64,000 nt of DNA, taken from positions 1 through 64,000 of the forward strand of contig NZ_OMWD01000012.1 in NCBI RefSeq assembly GCF_900314695.1. The letters are read 5' to 3'. The position numbers and the translations under genes were made by a program. The stretch is from an uncultured Methanobrevibacter sp. (GTDB lineage Archaea > Methanobacteriota > Methanobacteria > Methanobacteriales > Methanobacteriaceae). The notes below the pieces were generated by a model, which worked only from the letters and a program-made list of their open reading frames with translations, searched no databases and had not been told where the DNA came from. Positions 34,286-43,484 of the stretch are shown piece by piece; position 1 is the first letter of the stretch; each line of letters begins with the position of its first letter.

Positions 34286-34500
34286 TTATTTTTAATATTA
34301 TATAATTATTGCCGTGAAATATTGTTGTTCAATTATTTGTTGTTTTAAATTTTGGGTAGGGGTATATTTTCTTTAAAAAGATTATATTCGTTTATCTATT
34401 TTTTTTATAACTATTGATATAATTAATACAGATTTCAATCTGTTTTTTTAAAAAAGCATACATTTATAATAAATAATCATGATAAATATTAATGTTATTT

Positions 34501-34519
34501 AAGTCAATTTTTTTGACTT
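34501..34519 (+). promoter_or_regulatory. Palindrome in ehb promoter region
   Basis: AAGTCAA-TTTTT-TTGACTT, 7-bp perfect arms, 32 bases before the ehbA ATG. A TATA-like ATTTATAATAAA at about 34463-34474 predicts transcription start near 34495, so the palindrome is just downstream of it, a usual place for an archaeal repressor. Confidence 0.5.
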
Positions 34520-34550
34520 TTAATCATAATAATGAAATGGAGCTTGTTTA

Positions 34551-34865
34551 ATGTTTTTGACTAGAATCGGCTATGGAATTGCTTATTTCGTAGTTCTTAT
34601 TTATGAAGTGATTAAAGCAACAATCGACGTTGCTTTTAATTCAGTTTTAAGGAGAAACATTGATCCTATTGTTGTCGATATTGAAACTGTCTTGGAAAGA
34701 CCTGTTTCTCAAACAATATTGGCTAATAGTATATCTTTGACTCCTGGTACTTTGTCTGTTGATTTGGACAGTGAAAATAACATTATCAAAGTAGCTGCTA
34801 TTTCTCCAAGAAGTAAAGAGGATATTATTCCTTTTGAACCATATATAAAGAAAATGTTGGAATAA
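34551..34865 (+). CDS. ehbA: Energy-converting hydrogenase B subunit EhbA
   Basis: Small membrane subunit (104 aa), similar to MnhE/MrpE of Na+/H+ antiporters: one or two N-terminal membrane helices (FVVLIYEVIKATIDVAF) and a cytoplasmic tail with SISLTPGTLSVDLDSENN, the MrpE hallmark. First gene of the 17-gene ehb operon. The complex uses ion motive force to reduce ferredoxin with H2 for anabolic CO2 fixation. A GGAGC ribosome site precedes the ATG. Confidence 0.9.
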   Translation: MFLTRIGYGIAYFVVLIYEVIKATIDVAFNSVLRRNIDPIVVDIETVLERPVSQTILANSISLTPGTLSVDLDSENNIIKVAAISPRSKEDIIPFEPYIKKMLE

Positions 34866-34902
34866 ATATTTTCTTTTTATTAATGAAATCGAGTGAGATA
34901 GT

Positions 34903-35169
34903 ATGGAAATATTACTTATAGCAAAATATCTTGTGGTTATTGCATTAATTATAATGATGTTTGCCGCTTTAAGAGCAAGTGCTTATAAATCTACATCAAT
35001 GGGACTTTTAGGAAGTTCTGTAGTTGTTGTTGCTTTTGCAATGGCATTGCTTGTTGGTGGTAGTATTTATGACCTTAATTTTTTTAGGGATATCTCATTA
35101 GCATTAATATTCTTTGGTTTCGTAGGTACTGTTGCTTTTGCTGTTGTTTTGGGAGGGGATGATAAATGA
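34903..35169 (+). CDS. ehbB: Energy-converting hydrogenase B subunit EhbB
   Basis: Three-helix membrane protein (88 aa) similar to MnhF/MrpF: YLVVIALIIMMFAALRAS, LGSSVVVVAFAMALLVGG and LIFFGFVGTVAFAVVLGG. It follows ehbA by 37 bases and its stop overlaps the ehbC start (ATGA). Part of the membrane ion-channel arm. Confidence 0.88.
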   Translation: MEILLIAKYLVVIALIIMMFAALRASAYKSTSMGLLGSSVVVVAFAMALLVGGSIYDLNFFRDISLALIFFGFVGTVAFAVVLGGDDK

Positions 35170-35588
35170 TAGAGTATATTCAGTCAGCCCTTCTTATCAT
35201 ATCAGCTATTTTAATTATAATTTCTGCAATAGGAATCTTAAGTCTGGGTAAAGATACCAAGAATAAAGTTTATGCAAGAATCCACATTGTAGGTTTGTTT
35301 GATATTGCATGTATAATTGCTATGATTGGTTTAGGCCAGTTTTTACTTGCTGGAATTTACTTTATCTTAGCACCTTTCACAGCACATGCAATAGCTAACG
35401 CTTATTGGAAAAGAGAAGATAGAGAAAATAATTCAGAATTACAGAATATTGTTGAAGATGTAGATGAAAATCATCCATTTTTACATCCTAAAGAAAAAAT
35501 GCAAGCTTTAGAAAGTGAAAATTCAGAAAAACTTAAGGCTGATGAAAGATTTTCAGTAACTACATTGGAAATTGATGAGGGTGAGTAA
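35166..35588 (+). CDS. ehbC: Energy-converting hydrogenase B subunit EhbC
   Basis: MnhG/MrpG-like membrane protein (140 aa). Three helices in residues 1-80 (LLIISAILIIISAIGILSLG, GLFDIACIIAMIGLGQFLLA, ILAPFTAHAIANAYWK) and an acidic cytoplasmic tail with no counterpart in MrpG. Starts within the ehbB stop codon. Confidence 0.88.
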   Translation: MIEYIQSALLIISAILIIISAIGILSLGKDTKNKVYARIHIVGLFDIACIIAMIGLGQFLLAGIYFILAPFTAHAIANAYWKREDRENNSELQNIVEDVDENHPFLHPKEKMQALESENSEKLKADERFSVTTLEIDEGE

Positions 35589-35589
35589 G

Positions 35590-35823
35590 ATGTTGGAATT
35601 AGTATTGGGTATTGTAATGATTTTAAGTGCAATTCTTGCTCTTATTCAAAAAGATTTATTGAAAGCAGCAATCTTAACAGGATTTTGTGGGGGAGCTATG
35701 GCCGTATTGTTCCAAATTTTATTGGCTCCTGATGTTGCTTTGACACAAGCTATTGTTGGTGCAGCAATTATTCCTGTATTCATTGCTTTGGCTGTTAAGA
35801 AAACTCAAAGGGAGGATAGCTGA
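35590..35823 (+). CDS. ehbD: Energy-converting hydrogenase B subunit EhbD
   Basis: Small membrane protein (77 aa) of the DUF4040/MrpB-N type, with LVLGIVMILSAILALIQKDLLKAAILTG and LLAPDVALTQAIVGAAIIPVF; the DVALTQAxVG motif is the family signature. The ATG at 35590 is chosen over an in-frame ATG at 35572 because the GAGGGTGAG ribosome site at 35577-35585 lies between them. Stop overlaps the ehbE start. Confidence 0.88.
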   Translation: MLELVLGIVMILSAILALIQKDLLKAAILTGFCGGAMAVLFQILLAPDVALTQAIVGAAIIPVFIALAVKKTQREDS

Positions 35824-36209
35824 TGGCGCAAGTACAACTTATAATATTGATTACGTCTGTTGCATTAGTCATTATTGGACTTTATTCTGCAATATTCATT
35901 GACAATATTATAAAAAAGATTATTGGTATTAGTTTTATAGAAGAGGGCGCTAACTTATTTATTGTTGCCATTGGTTATAAAGCAGGTGGTGTTGTACCTA
36001 TTTTAATGCCTGGAATGGATACTTCATGGTTTGCATCTAATGCTGCTTATCCATTGCCTTTCGGTTTAGTGCTTACCAGTATTGTAATTGGTGCAAGTAC
36101 ATTGGCAGTAATGCTTGCGTTAGTAATGGTTTTATATAAAAAATATGGCACTTTATCTACTAAAGTAATGCTGGCAGATACATCAAAACAGGAGGAATAC
36201 AATGAATGA
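35823..36209 (+). CDS. ehbE: Energy-converting hydrogenase B subunit EhbE
   Basis: NuoK/MnhC-like three-helix subunit (128 aa): LITSVALVIIGLYSAIF, IIGISFIEEGANLFIVAIG with the membrane Glu typical of NuoK, and LVLTSIVIGASTLAVMLALV. Starts in the ehbD stop and overlaps the ehbF start by 8 bases. Confidence 0.9.
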   Translation: MAQVQLIILITSVALVIIGLYSAIFIDNIIKKIIGISFIEEGANLFIVAIGYKAGGVVPILMPGMDTSWFASNAAYPLPFGLVLTSIVIGASTLAVMLALVMVLYKKYGTLSTKVMLADTSKQEEYNE

Positions 36210-37656
36210 ATTAATTCCACTTATGGTTATCGTTCCATTGATGGCAGCATTGCTTATTAGTGCATTTTCAAGGTTCAACACAGTAACAAAGATTTTCGCT
36301 TTTGTTGTTGCAATTTGTCTTCCGATTATACCAATTGCTTCTAACTATGGTCTTCATTACTTTGGTGGATATGAACCTATGTTGGACAATGTCACAAATG
36401 TGATGTTCCATCCGGCAATTACCTATTCATTCACATTCTTGCAACAGATATTTATTGCGATGGTTGGTCTTTTAACATTCTTAGTTATTTTCATTTATTT
36501 AACTAAATATAAAGAAGTTTCCGGACCTTATCTGTTCTTGTTGTTCTTAGGTACTGCTGCAGTGACTGCAATGTTATTGACTGATGATATTTTCCACATG
36601 TTTGTGTTCTTTGAAATATTGGCTCTTGCACAAGTAGGTATAGTTGCAGCTTCATCAATTAGTTATAGTAATGAAATGGCCTTAAAATACATGATTTTAG
36701 GTTCAATCGGATCTCCAATGATGCTTCTGGGAATTGGATTCCTATTGGCAATGACTGGTAGCGTAAATATTACCGATATCGCTGCTGCTGTTCACAATGG
36801 TTTGGTTGATGTTACTTCTCCAGTATTCTTGATGTCACTCGCATTAATATTCTTCGGTTGGTTATATGCTTCTGGTTTACCGCCGTTCCATACCATCAAG
36901 TCTGGAATTTATTCAAAAGCAGAACCTCATGGTGCAGCATTGCTTCAGTCATTCACTGTCATTTCCATGATTTCAATCGTATTGGTCATGTTTAGAATCT
37001 ATTCAACACTTCCTATATTTGAAGTCCTCATAGTCTTCTTCTCTATCTTGGCTATGATTTTAGGTGTTTCACTCGCACTTACTCAAACAGACTTCAGAAG
37101 AATGATTGGATTTTTAGCTGTTGGAGAATTAGGTTTCATTGGTCTGGGTATTGGTCTTGGTACTCAATATTCAATAACTGCAGGTCTTTTCCAGGCTTTG
37201 AATGAAATTACTATTACTGCATTATTATTCATTGGATTTGGCGCTATAGTCAATGCAACTAATGAAGTCGATACAAGAAAACTGGGTGGACTTTTAGCTT
37301 ACCATCCAAAAGTAAGTATTATGCTTTTAATTGGTGGGCTAGCAATGGCAGGTGTTCCTCCATTAAGCGGTTTCCAATCTAAATTAATGCTTGTTCAAGC
37401 TTCTTTAAGTTGTGGATATCCGGAAATATCCATTTTGGCTATTGTGGTAAGTATTGCTACATTTGTAGTATTCGTAAAAACATATTACTCAATGTTTTTA
37501 AAACCAAAACCTAATGATTTGGATGTTGAACATAAGGAAGTTCCACGTGCGATGATTTTTGCAATGGGAATTTTATTGATTATTGTTATTGCATTCGGTG
37601 TATATCCTGATGTTGTAACAAATGGAATTTCTAACTTTGTAGGAGGGATATTATGA
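36202..37656 (+). CDS. ehbF: Energy-converting hydrogenase B subunit EhbF, antiporter-like
   Basis: Large ion-pumping membrane subunit (484 aa, about 14 helices) of the NuoL/M/N-MrpD family. Conserved features: TDDIFHMFVFFEILALAQVGIV with the key helix-5 Glu, ASGLPPFHTIKSGIYSKAEPHGAALLQ with the helix-7 Lys and broken helix, and ALTQTDFRRMIGFLAVGELGFI. This is the main proton or sodium channel of Ehb. Confidence 0.93.
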   Translation: MNELIPLMVIVPLMAALLISAFSRFNTVTKIFAFVVAICLPIIPIASNYGLHYFGGYEPMLDNVTNVMFHPAITYSFTFLQQIFIAMVGLLTFLVIFIYLTKYKEVSGPYLFLLFLGTAAVTAMLLTDDIFHMFVFFEILALAQVGIVAASSISYSNEMALKYMILGSIGSPMMLLGIGFLLAMTGSVNITDIAAAVHNGLVDVTSPVFLMSLALIFFGWLYASGLPPFHTIKSGIYSKAEPHGAALLQSFTVISMISIVLVMFRIYSTLPIFEVLIVFFSILAMILGVSLALTQTDFRRMIGFLAVGELGFIGLGIGLGTQYSITAGLFQALNEITITALLFIGFGAIVNATNEVDTRKLGGLLAYHPKVSIMLLIGGLAMAGVPPLSGFQSKLMLVQASLSCGYPEISILAIVVSIATFVVFVKTYYSMFLKPKPNDLDVEHKEVPRAMIFAMGILLIIVIAFGVYPDVVTNGISNFVGGIL

Positions 37657-37988
37657 AACTATATGATCAAATTTTTGATATTGTAAAACAATTCAAGAAA
37701 TTGTTTTCACCAGGTCCTGTAACTAATGCGGATGTTTCAGGTATAGTTACTGCGGAAATTTTCTTAATAGTTTCATTGGTTCTATCTGCAATATTATTAA
37801 GACATGTAAGTGTTTTACTTGCAGGTTTGGTAACATTGATATTGACAATTGTGTTGATTTCTAGTATTCCACTTATTCCTAAATTTAAAATAGAACAGGA
37901 TGATTCATTAGAGAAAATGTTGTTTTATGCAATTGTAACGCTGGCGATACTTGGTGTATTCTTGTACTGGGGTGGTAATCTTGTCTAA
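37653..37988 (+). CDS. ehbG: Energy-converting hydrogenase B subunit EhbG
   Basis: Membrane protein (111 aa) with three helices (IFLIVSLVLSAILLRHVSVLL, TLILTIVLISSIPLIP, AIVTLAILGVFLYWGG). Ehb-specific, no clear homologue outside these complexes. Start overlaps the ehbF stop (ATGA). Confidence 0.85.
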   Translation: MKLYDQIFDIVKQFKKLFSPGPVTNADVSGIVTAEIFLIVSLVLSAILLRHVSVLLAGLVTLILTIVLISSIPLIPKFKIEQDDSLEKMLFYAIVTLAILGVFLYWGGNLV

Positions 37989-38259
37989 AGCTACAGTTCG
38001 TAATTTGCTTGCAGCAATATTGACTGCATTGTTTTCAATTACTTTGGCAGATGCCGTATTCCACATAAGCAGTATAATTAATCCTGGCGTAAGTAATATA
38101 TATAATGCATTAGGAACTCAGATTGCTCCGAACATGGTTACTGTCGTAATTTTTGATTTCAGGGCATATGATACATTAGGAGAATCAATTATATTGTTAA
38201 CTGCCGGTTTGGTGGTATTGCTTATATTTGGTAGAGGATTATTGGGGGATAAACGATGA
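37981..38259 (+). CDS. ehbH: Energy-converting hydrogenase B subunit EhbH
   Basis: MnhB-N-like membrane subunit (92 aa): RNLLAAILTALFSITLADAVF, then MVTVVIFDFRAYDTLGESIILLTAGLVVLL; the VxxVIxDFRaxDTlGE motif is the MrpB hallmark. The start is taken as TTG at 37981, 4 bases after the GGGGTGGT ribosome site, inside the end of ehbG; upstream TTG/GTG codons lack such a site. Confidence 0.87.
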   Translation: MSKATVRNLLAAILTALFSITLADAVFHISSIINPGVSNIYNALGTQIAPNMVTVVIFDFRAYDTLGESIILLTAGLVVLLIFGRGLLGDKR

Positions 38260-38732
38260 GTCAAGGCAGCATGATTTTAAAACTTATATCTTTACCAATT
38301 TCAATCATATTGATTTGTTTAGGGATAATGACCATTCTTGGAGGACATATAACTCCGGGTGGAGGTTTCCAAGGTGGTGCAATGATAGCTAGTGGAATTA
38401 TATTGTCTATACTTGTTTATGGTTTAGGTAATTCTCCACTGGAATTGTCTCATACATATATTGAAGTTCTTGAATCTGTTGGTGCATTAGGTTTTGTCAT
38501 TTTCGGATTAATCGGTTTATTCGTTGGTGGATTCTACCTTTATAATGTAGGTACTGATGTGTTAAATATCGTTCCTGCAGCTATTCAAAATGTTTTCCAC
38601 TATCCTGATGTTACTAATGCAGGTATAATTCCATACCTCAATATATTCGTTGGTTTGAAAGTATTTGTAGGATTATCCTCAATTGTTATTGCATTTGCAG
38701 GATTTAAGAAGATTGTGGAGGAGAGTGAATGA
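38256..38732 (+). CDS. ehbI: Energy-converting hydrogenase B subunit EhbI
   Basis: MnhB/MrpB-like membrane subunit (158 aa), with ISIILICLGIMTILGGHITPGGGFQGGAMIASGI, the typical GHxxPGGGFxGG loop, and a last helix in LKVFVGLSSIVIAFAGF. Start overlaps the ehbH stop, and its end overlaps ehbJ. Confidence 0.9.
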   Translation: MSQGSMILKLISLPISIILICLGIMTILGGHITPGGGFQGGAMIASGIILSILVYGLGNSPLELSHTYIEVLESVGALGFVIFGLIGLFVGGFYLYNVGTDVLNIVPAAIQNVFHYPDVTNAGIIPYLNIFVGLKVFVGLSSIVIAFAGFKKIVEESE

Positions 38733-38980
38733 TGTTAAGTTTAGGACCTATAATATTTGGATTGATATTGGGTTTAGTTATCGGTTCTCAGATTAAACTT
38801 GGTGTCAGCGATACTCATTTCACTCTTGGATCATTTGTAGTAATTTTTATTGCAGGTATTGTTGTGGCATGGCAATCTGGTAATTATCCATTTTACACAG
38901 ATTTACCGATATCCACTGCATTTCTAGCTGCTTTAATTGGAATTTTTGTAGGCAAACTACTATTTGCAAGGAGTAAATAA
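38729..38980 (+). CDS. ehbJ: Energy-converting hydrogenase B subunit EhbJ
   Basis: Three-helix membrane protein (83 aa; GPIIFGLILGLVIGSQIKLG, FTLGSFVVIFIAGIVVAW, FLAALIGIFVGKLLF). Ehb-specific small subunit, last of the membrane genes before the ferredoxin block. Confidence 0.85.
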   Translation: MMLSLGPIIFGLILGLVIGSQIKLGVSDTHFTLGSFVVIFIAGIVVAWQSGNYPFYTDLPISTAFLAALIGIFVGKLLFARSK

Positions 38981-38992
38981 GGGGTTTTTAAA

Positions 38993-40399
38993 ATGTTTTT
39001 AACAACTAATACATGTGAAGGAAAAAGAGATTGTATTAAAAAATGCCCTACAAAAGCCATTAAGTTTATCAATGGAAAGGCTTTTAGTTGTCTTACTTGT
39101 GGAATTTGTCAGAAAAACTGTCCGAATGATGCAATATTCCGCAATATTTACGGAGGATATGTTGTAGACAGAGCCAAATGTAATGGCTGTGGAATGTGTA
39201 TGTACAACTGCCCAACCAATAACATTACTATTGAAGATGGAATTGTATATGGTATTTGTTCACGTTGTGGAGTATGTAGTGAAGTCTGTTCAAATCGTAT
39301 TGATGGTTATGAAGTAGAAAAAGACAGACAAATCACATTAATCAAGTCATTTAACATATTGGACCCTCCTTTAAAGGATGTTCCACATAAAACAGATAAT
39401 ATTAAGACTGAAGTTACTCGATATTACTATGGCACAGATTTAGAGAAATGTATATTGTGCGGCAGATGTCAGCAATATTGTCCTGCAAGCGCAATTCAAG
39501 TACGTATTGATAGGGATGAAGGAATTTGCAGTGAATGCAGATTATGTGAAGATGTATGTCCTAACGGTTCAATGAATAGACTACAAATTGTTAATAGAGA
39601 TACATGTACTCTTTGTCTAAACTGTATGAAAGCATGTCCTCATAATGCGATTTCTGTTGATGGATTTAAGATAAATATTAATAAGTTGAATCAAAAACCT
39701 GACGGCTCAATCATATCTTGCCTAAACTGTGGTTTATGTGCAGATTTATGTGAAAATGGGTCTCAAAAAAGGGATGGTAATAAATTAAGATATGATCCAA
39801 CAGCTGATACTGAGAATGTTACTCATGATAAGGCTATTGATGCATGTCCGATTCACATTTTACATGAAGATGATGAGATGTTTATCTATGATGAAATTGA
39901 TGATGTTGAATTACCTACATTATCCGGTTTCTGCGTATCTTGTGGAAAATGTGTTCAAGTTTGTGATGTAGCCAAAGCTCGCCAAGTAATGGTCTATTCA
40001 TGGGATGGAAAAGTATCTGATGATTGTATTTCCTGTGGAATATGTAGTGAAGTTTGTCAGGAAGATGCAATTACTCTGCATAGAGGAAAGATTTCCGTTG
40101 ATTTGGATAAATGTATCTTATGTGAAAATTGTGCTGTTCACTGTCCGGTTGATGCCATACCTAAATCTACAATGTATAAAAATGAAATTACTGGTGGATT
40201 CAATTTCATCGAACAGCAATTGTGTATGCATTGTGGTTTGTGTCATAAGACTTGTTCATATGATGCAATTGATGAAATCGATGGACAGTTTGTTGTTAAT
40301 GAAGATAAATGTACATATTGTGGTGCATGTAAAAATGCATGTCCTGCAAAAGCATTCTTATTCGAAAGAAATTTTAAAGATTCAATAGAGGGTATTTAA
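38993..40399 (+). CDS. ehbK: Ehb polyferredoxin EhbK
   Basis: Soluble polyferredoxin (468 aa). I count twelve complete CX2CX2CX3C iron-sulfur motifs (for example CLTCGICQKNCP, CNGCGMCMYNCP, CILCGRCQQYCP, CTLCLNCMKACP, CISCGICSEVCQ, CTYCGACKNACP) plus a degenerate N-terminal one (CEGKRDCIKKC), most in ferredoxin-like pairs. It should hold about a dozen 4Fe-4S clusters and carry electrons from the hydrogenase module to oxidoreductases. It abuts ehbL with one base between stop and start. Confidence 0.93.
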   Translation: MFLTTNTCEGKRDCIKKCPTKAIKFINGKAFSCLTCGICQKNCPNDAIFRNIYGGYVVDRAKCNGCGMCMYNCPTNNITIEDGIVYGICSRCGVCSEVCSNRIDGYEVEKDRQITLIKSFNILDPPLKDVPHKTDNIKTEVTRYYYGTDLEKCILCGRCQQYCPASAIQVRIDRDEGICSECRLCEDVCPNGSMNRLQIVNRDTCTLCLNCMKACPHNAISVDGFKININKLNQKPDGSIISCLNCGLCADLCENGSQKRDGNKLRYDPTADTENVTHDKAIDACPIHILHEDDEMFIYDEIDDVELPTLSGFCVSCGKCVQVCDVAKARQVMVYSWDGKVSDDCISCGICSEVCQEDAITLHRGKISVDLDKCILCENCAVHCPVDAIPKSTMYKNEITGGFNFIEQQLCMHCGLCHKTCSYDAIDEIDGQFVVNEDKCTYCGACKNACPAKAFLFERNFKDSIEGI

Positions 40400-40885
40400 A
40401 TGAGCAATTTACTTAAAATAGCTTTACAAGGAGCTTTTACTAACTTTAAAAGAATCTTTTTTGCAGCTGATAGAGTTACTGACATGGAATTGAGAAAACA
40501 AATCGCCACTCTTTCAGTAGAAGTTGATGATAGGGTTGACGAATCAGCTTGTATTGGATGCGGAGGTTGTGCCAATGTATGTCCGACAGGTGCAATTGAG
40601 ATGAAAGGGCTAACCAGTCCTAAAAAATTAACTGATGATTGGATTAAAAGCGAAGTACCTGAAATTAATCTAGAAAAATGCGTTGTATGTTATTATTGTC
40701 ATGATTTCTGTCCGATATTTTCACTTTATGGTCAGAAAGGAACAATCCATCCAAGCTGTGTTGGAGATCAGGAAGTTGACCTTGATTTGACTGAACCATT
40801 TAAAATTTCAGATGAAAAGCTTAAAGTCATTTCACAATATTTATCAGATAATACTGTGTTGAGAAATAGGGAGGAAGGTGATTAG
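40400..40885 (+). CDS. ehbL: Ehb ferredoxin subunit EhbL
   Basis: A 161-aa protein with two 4Fe-4S motifs, CIGCGGCANVCPTGAI and CVVCYYCHDFCPIFSL, corresponding to the NuoI/EchF-like electron-transfer subunit. The N-terminus (LLKIALQGAFTNFKRIFF) is amphipathic and could rest on the membrane. Next to the small hydrogenase subunit it would pass electrons between NiFe site and polyferredoxin. Confidence 0.92.
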   Translation: MSNLLKIALQGAFTNFKRIFFAADRVTDMELRKQIATLSVEVDDRVDESACIGCGGCANVCPTGAIEMKGLTSPKKLTDDWIKSEVPEINLEKCVVCYYCHDFCPIFSLYGQKGTIHPSCVGDQEVDLDLTEPFKISDEKLKVISQYLSDNTVLRNREEGD

Positions 40886-41332
40886 ATGGGAATTAAATCA
40901 TTTTCAAGAGCCAGAGCAATACATGTCATGTTAGTTTACACTGGCGGATGTAACGGATGCGATATTGAAATTGTTAATTCAATTTTATCACCAAGATTTG
41001 ACGCTGAACAATATAATGTGTTCTTAACTTGGAATCCTCGTGAAGCTGACGTTTTAGTTGTCACAGGTCCTGTTACACATTTAAATAGAAAGCCATTGGA
41101 AGAGATTTACAAGGCCATTCCTAATCCGAAATTGGTTGTGGCTGCTGGAAGTTGTGCTCTAATGGGTGGTGTTTATAAGAATTGTTTTGCTGATATTCCA
41201 TCCGAAGAAATTGAAGGACCTGTTGAAAACATCATACCGGTCAATGCAAAAGTTCCGGGTTGTGCCGTAAGGCCTCAGGATGTTTTGGCAGGTGTAGTAT
41301 CATTATTACCTACATTATTAGATGCGGATTAA
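40886..41332 (+). CDS. ehbM: Ehb NiFe-hydrogenase small subunit EhbM
   Basis: NuoB/EchC-like small subunit (148 aa) holding the proximal 4Fe-4S cluster. Cluster cysteines are in TGGCNGCDIEI, AAGSCALMGG and KVPGCAVRP. It forms the catalytic core with EhbN. A GGAAGGTGATTAG ribosome site lies in the end of ehbL. Confidence 0.95.
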   Translation: MGIKSFSRARAIHVMLVYTGGCNGCDIEIVNSILSPRFDAEQYNVFLTWNPREADVLVVTGPVTHLNRKPLEEIYKAIPNPKLVVAAGSCALMGGVYKNCFADIPSEEIEGPVENIIPVNAKVPGCAVRPQDVLAGVVSLLPTLLDAD

Positions 41333-41344
41333 AGAGGGGATTAA

Positions 41345-42472
41345 ATGGATGAAAAAGTACCGAGAAGCAAAATTATTGAAACGGAAATTCCAATGGGTAC
41401 AGTTCACCCTGCTGCATTGGAACCATATAGGGTAAGGATTTTTGTTGAAGATGAAATAGTTCAGGAAGCTGAGATTACCATCGGAGTTAATCACAGAGGA
41501 ATAGAAAGAATCATGGAAGGACTTCCGGTTCAAAAGGCAAATTCACTTACTGAAAAAATTTGTGGGATTTGTTCAAATGCACATATATGGAATTCATGCA
41601 GAACCGCAGAAATTGGATTAGGTATCGAAATTCCTGAAAGAGCATTATACATTCGTGTAATCATGGGGGAACTTGAACGTTTACATTCACACTTCTTGTA
41701 TTTGGCGCATGGTTGTGAAGTATTGTCCCATGAAACATTTTCAATGAGAGTGTTCTATTTAAGGGAAATTGTAATGGAACTGCTTGCAATGATTGGAGGA
41801 AACAGGGTTCAGTATGGCTGTTCTGTTTTAGGTGGAGTAAGGCCTAGATGTGATTTGGATGAAGCCAAATTATTAAGGCTAAAAAATGATATGGATAAGA
41901 TAGAAGAAGGGCTTACTGATTTTGCCGAAAGATTCACTTCCGATTCTATTGTAATGTCAAGGATTTCAGGAATTGGTGTTCTTCCTCAAAAGCAGGCTAT
42001 CAAATTGGCTGTAACCGGTCCGACTTTAAGGGCAACCGGTGTTGCAAGAGACCTCCGAACAACAATGTTTGAATATGATGAATTTGATTTTAATGTGGTC
42101 ACTCAACCTGGTGGTGATGTCAAATCCAATTTGTTGATGAGGGCTTTAGAATCATTTGAATCAATTAAATTAATTCGTCAGGCTATTGCTAACATCCCTG
42201 AAGGTAAGGTAGTTAACAGGGATTGGGAAATGTTTGACACTGATATTACTGAAAGTTACATAGAAGTTCCAAGGGGAACATTATATCATTCTTATGCTCT
42301 TGAAAGCGGTAGGGTAAGACACTCAATTATCAGAACTCCATCAATGTCCAATATTGGTGCTATGCAATATGCATGCATTGGTGATCAGATTACTGATGCT
42401 CAGCTTTGTATTGTACAGTGTGACCCATGTTTCACATGTTCTGATAGAGCAATTGAAATAATAAGGAGATAG
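41345..42472 (+). CDS. ehbN: Ehb NiFe-hydrogenase large subunit EhbN
   Basis: Catalytic NiFe subunit (375 aa), NuoD/EchE-like. Nickel ligands are C73/C76 (EKICGICSNAH) and C362/C365 (CDPCFTC). Other family motifs: VNHRGIERIMEGLP, MGELERLHSHFLYL and GGVRPRCDL. After the second pair only ten residues remain, so there is no long C-terminal peptide for an endopeptidase to remove. Metal-site assembly needs the Hyp proteins, including HypF. Confidence 0.95.
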   Translation: MDEKVPRSKIIETEIPMGTVHPAALEPYRVRIFVEDEIVQEAEITIGVNHRGIERIMEGLPVQKANSLTEKICGICSNAHIWNSCRTAEIGLGIEIPERALYIRVIMGELERLHSHFLYLAHGCEVLSHETFSMRVFYLREIVMELLAMIGGNRVQYGCSVLGGVRPRCDLDEAKLLRLKNDMDKIEEGLTDFAERFTSDSIVMSRISGIGVLPQKQAIKLAVTGPTLRATGVARDLRTTMFEYDEFDFNVVTQPGGDVKSNLLMRALESFESIKLIRQAIANIPEGKVVNRDWEMFDTDITESYIEVPRGTLYHSYALESGRVRHSIIRTPSMSNIGAMQYACIGDQITDAQLCIVQCDPCFTCSDRAIEIIRR

Positions 42473-42475
42473 ATT

Positions 42476-43474
42476 ATGTTTGAAAATACACTCGTTAACT
42501 CAATTCTTGCAGTAATTGGCACAGTGCTTGTTTGCTTTTTAATTTCAACACTGCTTCCAGGAATTGAAAGGAAATATATTCATGCTAGAATTCAACAGAG
42601 AATTGGACCTGTCGTTCTTGCTCCAGGTGTAATGGCTCCAATCAAATTCATGTTTAAAGAAAATGTTGAAGTTTCATCTCCTGTTCCGGGATTATATAAG
42701 TCATTGCCAATAATCTGCTTTATTGTTGTTTTATGTGTTCTTATTGCATTAACTCCTCAAGCTTATCAATTTCCGGCACTTGCAAGTTTAGTGGCTGTCG
42801 TCGGATTTTTAAAGGTGGAAGAAATATGCTATGTTTTGATGGGAGCATTATCCAAATCTGTCATGTCAGTTAGGATGCCATTCCCTGATAAAATAAAGGG
42901 CGCTACTCATTTAAACTCCAACAGATCATTTATTGAAGATATAAGTGCTAAAAGGTCATTAAGGATGATTACTTATGGATCATTTCCATTGTATTTGGCC
43001 TTATTTGCTCCGGTAACTGCTGCTGGAAGCATTTTCTTATCAGACATTGCCGCATATCAACATGCCAATGGTCCGTTTTTATTTACAGCATCTGGTGCAA
43101 TTGCAGCTATTGTGTTCTTCATTGGATATATGATAATTTTAAATGAATATCCATTTTCAATAATTAAGGCTAAAAGCGATGTTATTGAAGGACCATACAT
43201 GGAATATGCTGCAAAATATAGGGCTGTTGTTTATCTGACAAGAGGATTTTTCATGTTTGTACTTGGTGCAATCTTTTCAGTATTGTTTATTGGAGTGCCG
43301 CCAACAATTCTTTCATGGGGAATTTTAGTCAATATTGCAGTCGCATTGATATTCGTATTTATGATGGGAATCTTATCAGCATTCAGTCCAGTATTTACAA
43401 ATAGACAGTTATTGCCAACAATTTTAGGATCAACATTACTTGGAATATTGGCTATTGTGCTTGGATTATTATGA
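42476..43474 (+). CDS. ehbO: Energy-converting hydrogenase B subunit EhbO
   Basis: NuoH/EchB-like membrane subunit (332 aa, about eight helices), linking the hydrogenase core to the ion channel. Motifs: LPGIERKYIHARIQQRIGPVVLAPG (NuoH N-terminal signature), FKENVEVSSPVPGLYKSLP, FPFSIIKAKSDVIEGPYMEYAAKYR. Starts 3 bases after ehbN. Confidence 0.94.
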   Translation: MFENTLVNSILAVIGTVLVCFLISTLLPGIERKYIHARIQQRIGPVVLAPGVMAPIKFMFKENVEVSSPVPGLYKSLPIICFIVVLCVLIALTPQAYQFPALASLVAVVGFLKVEEICYVLMGALSKSVMSVRMPFPDKIKGATHLNSNRSFIEDISAKRSLRMITYGSFPLYLALFAPVTAAGSIFLSDIAAYQHANGPFLFTASGAIAAIVFFIGYMIILNEYPFSIIKAKSDVIEGPYMEYAAKYRAVVYLTRGFFMFVLGAIFSVLFIGVPPTILSWGILVNIAVALIFVFMMGILSAFSPVFTNRQLLPTILGSTLLGILAIVLGLL

Positions 43475-43484
43475 GGTGATTATT

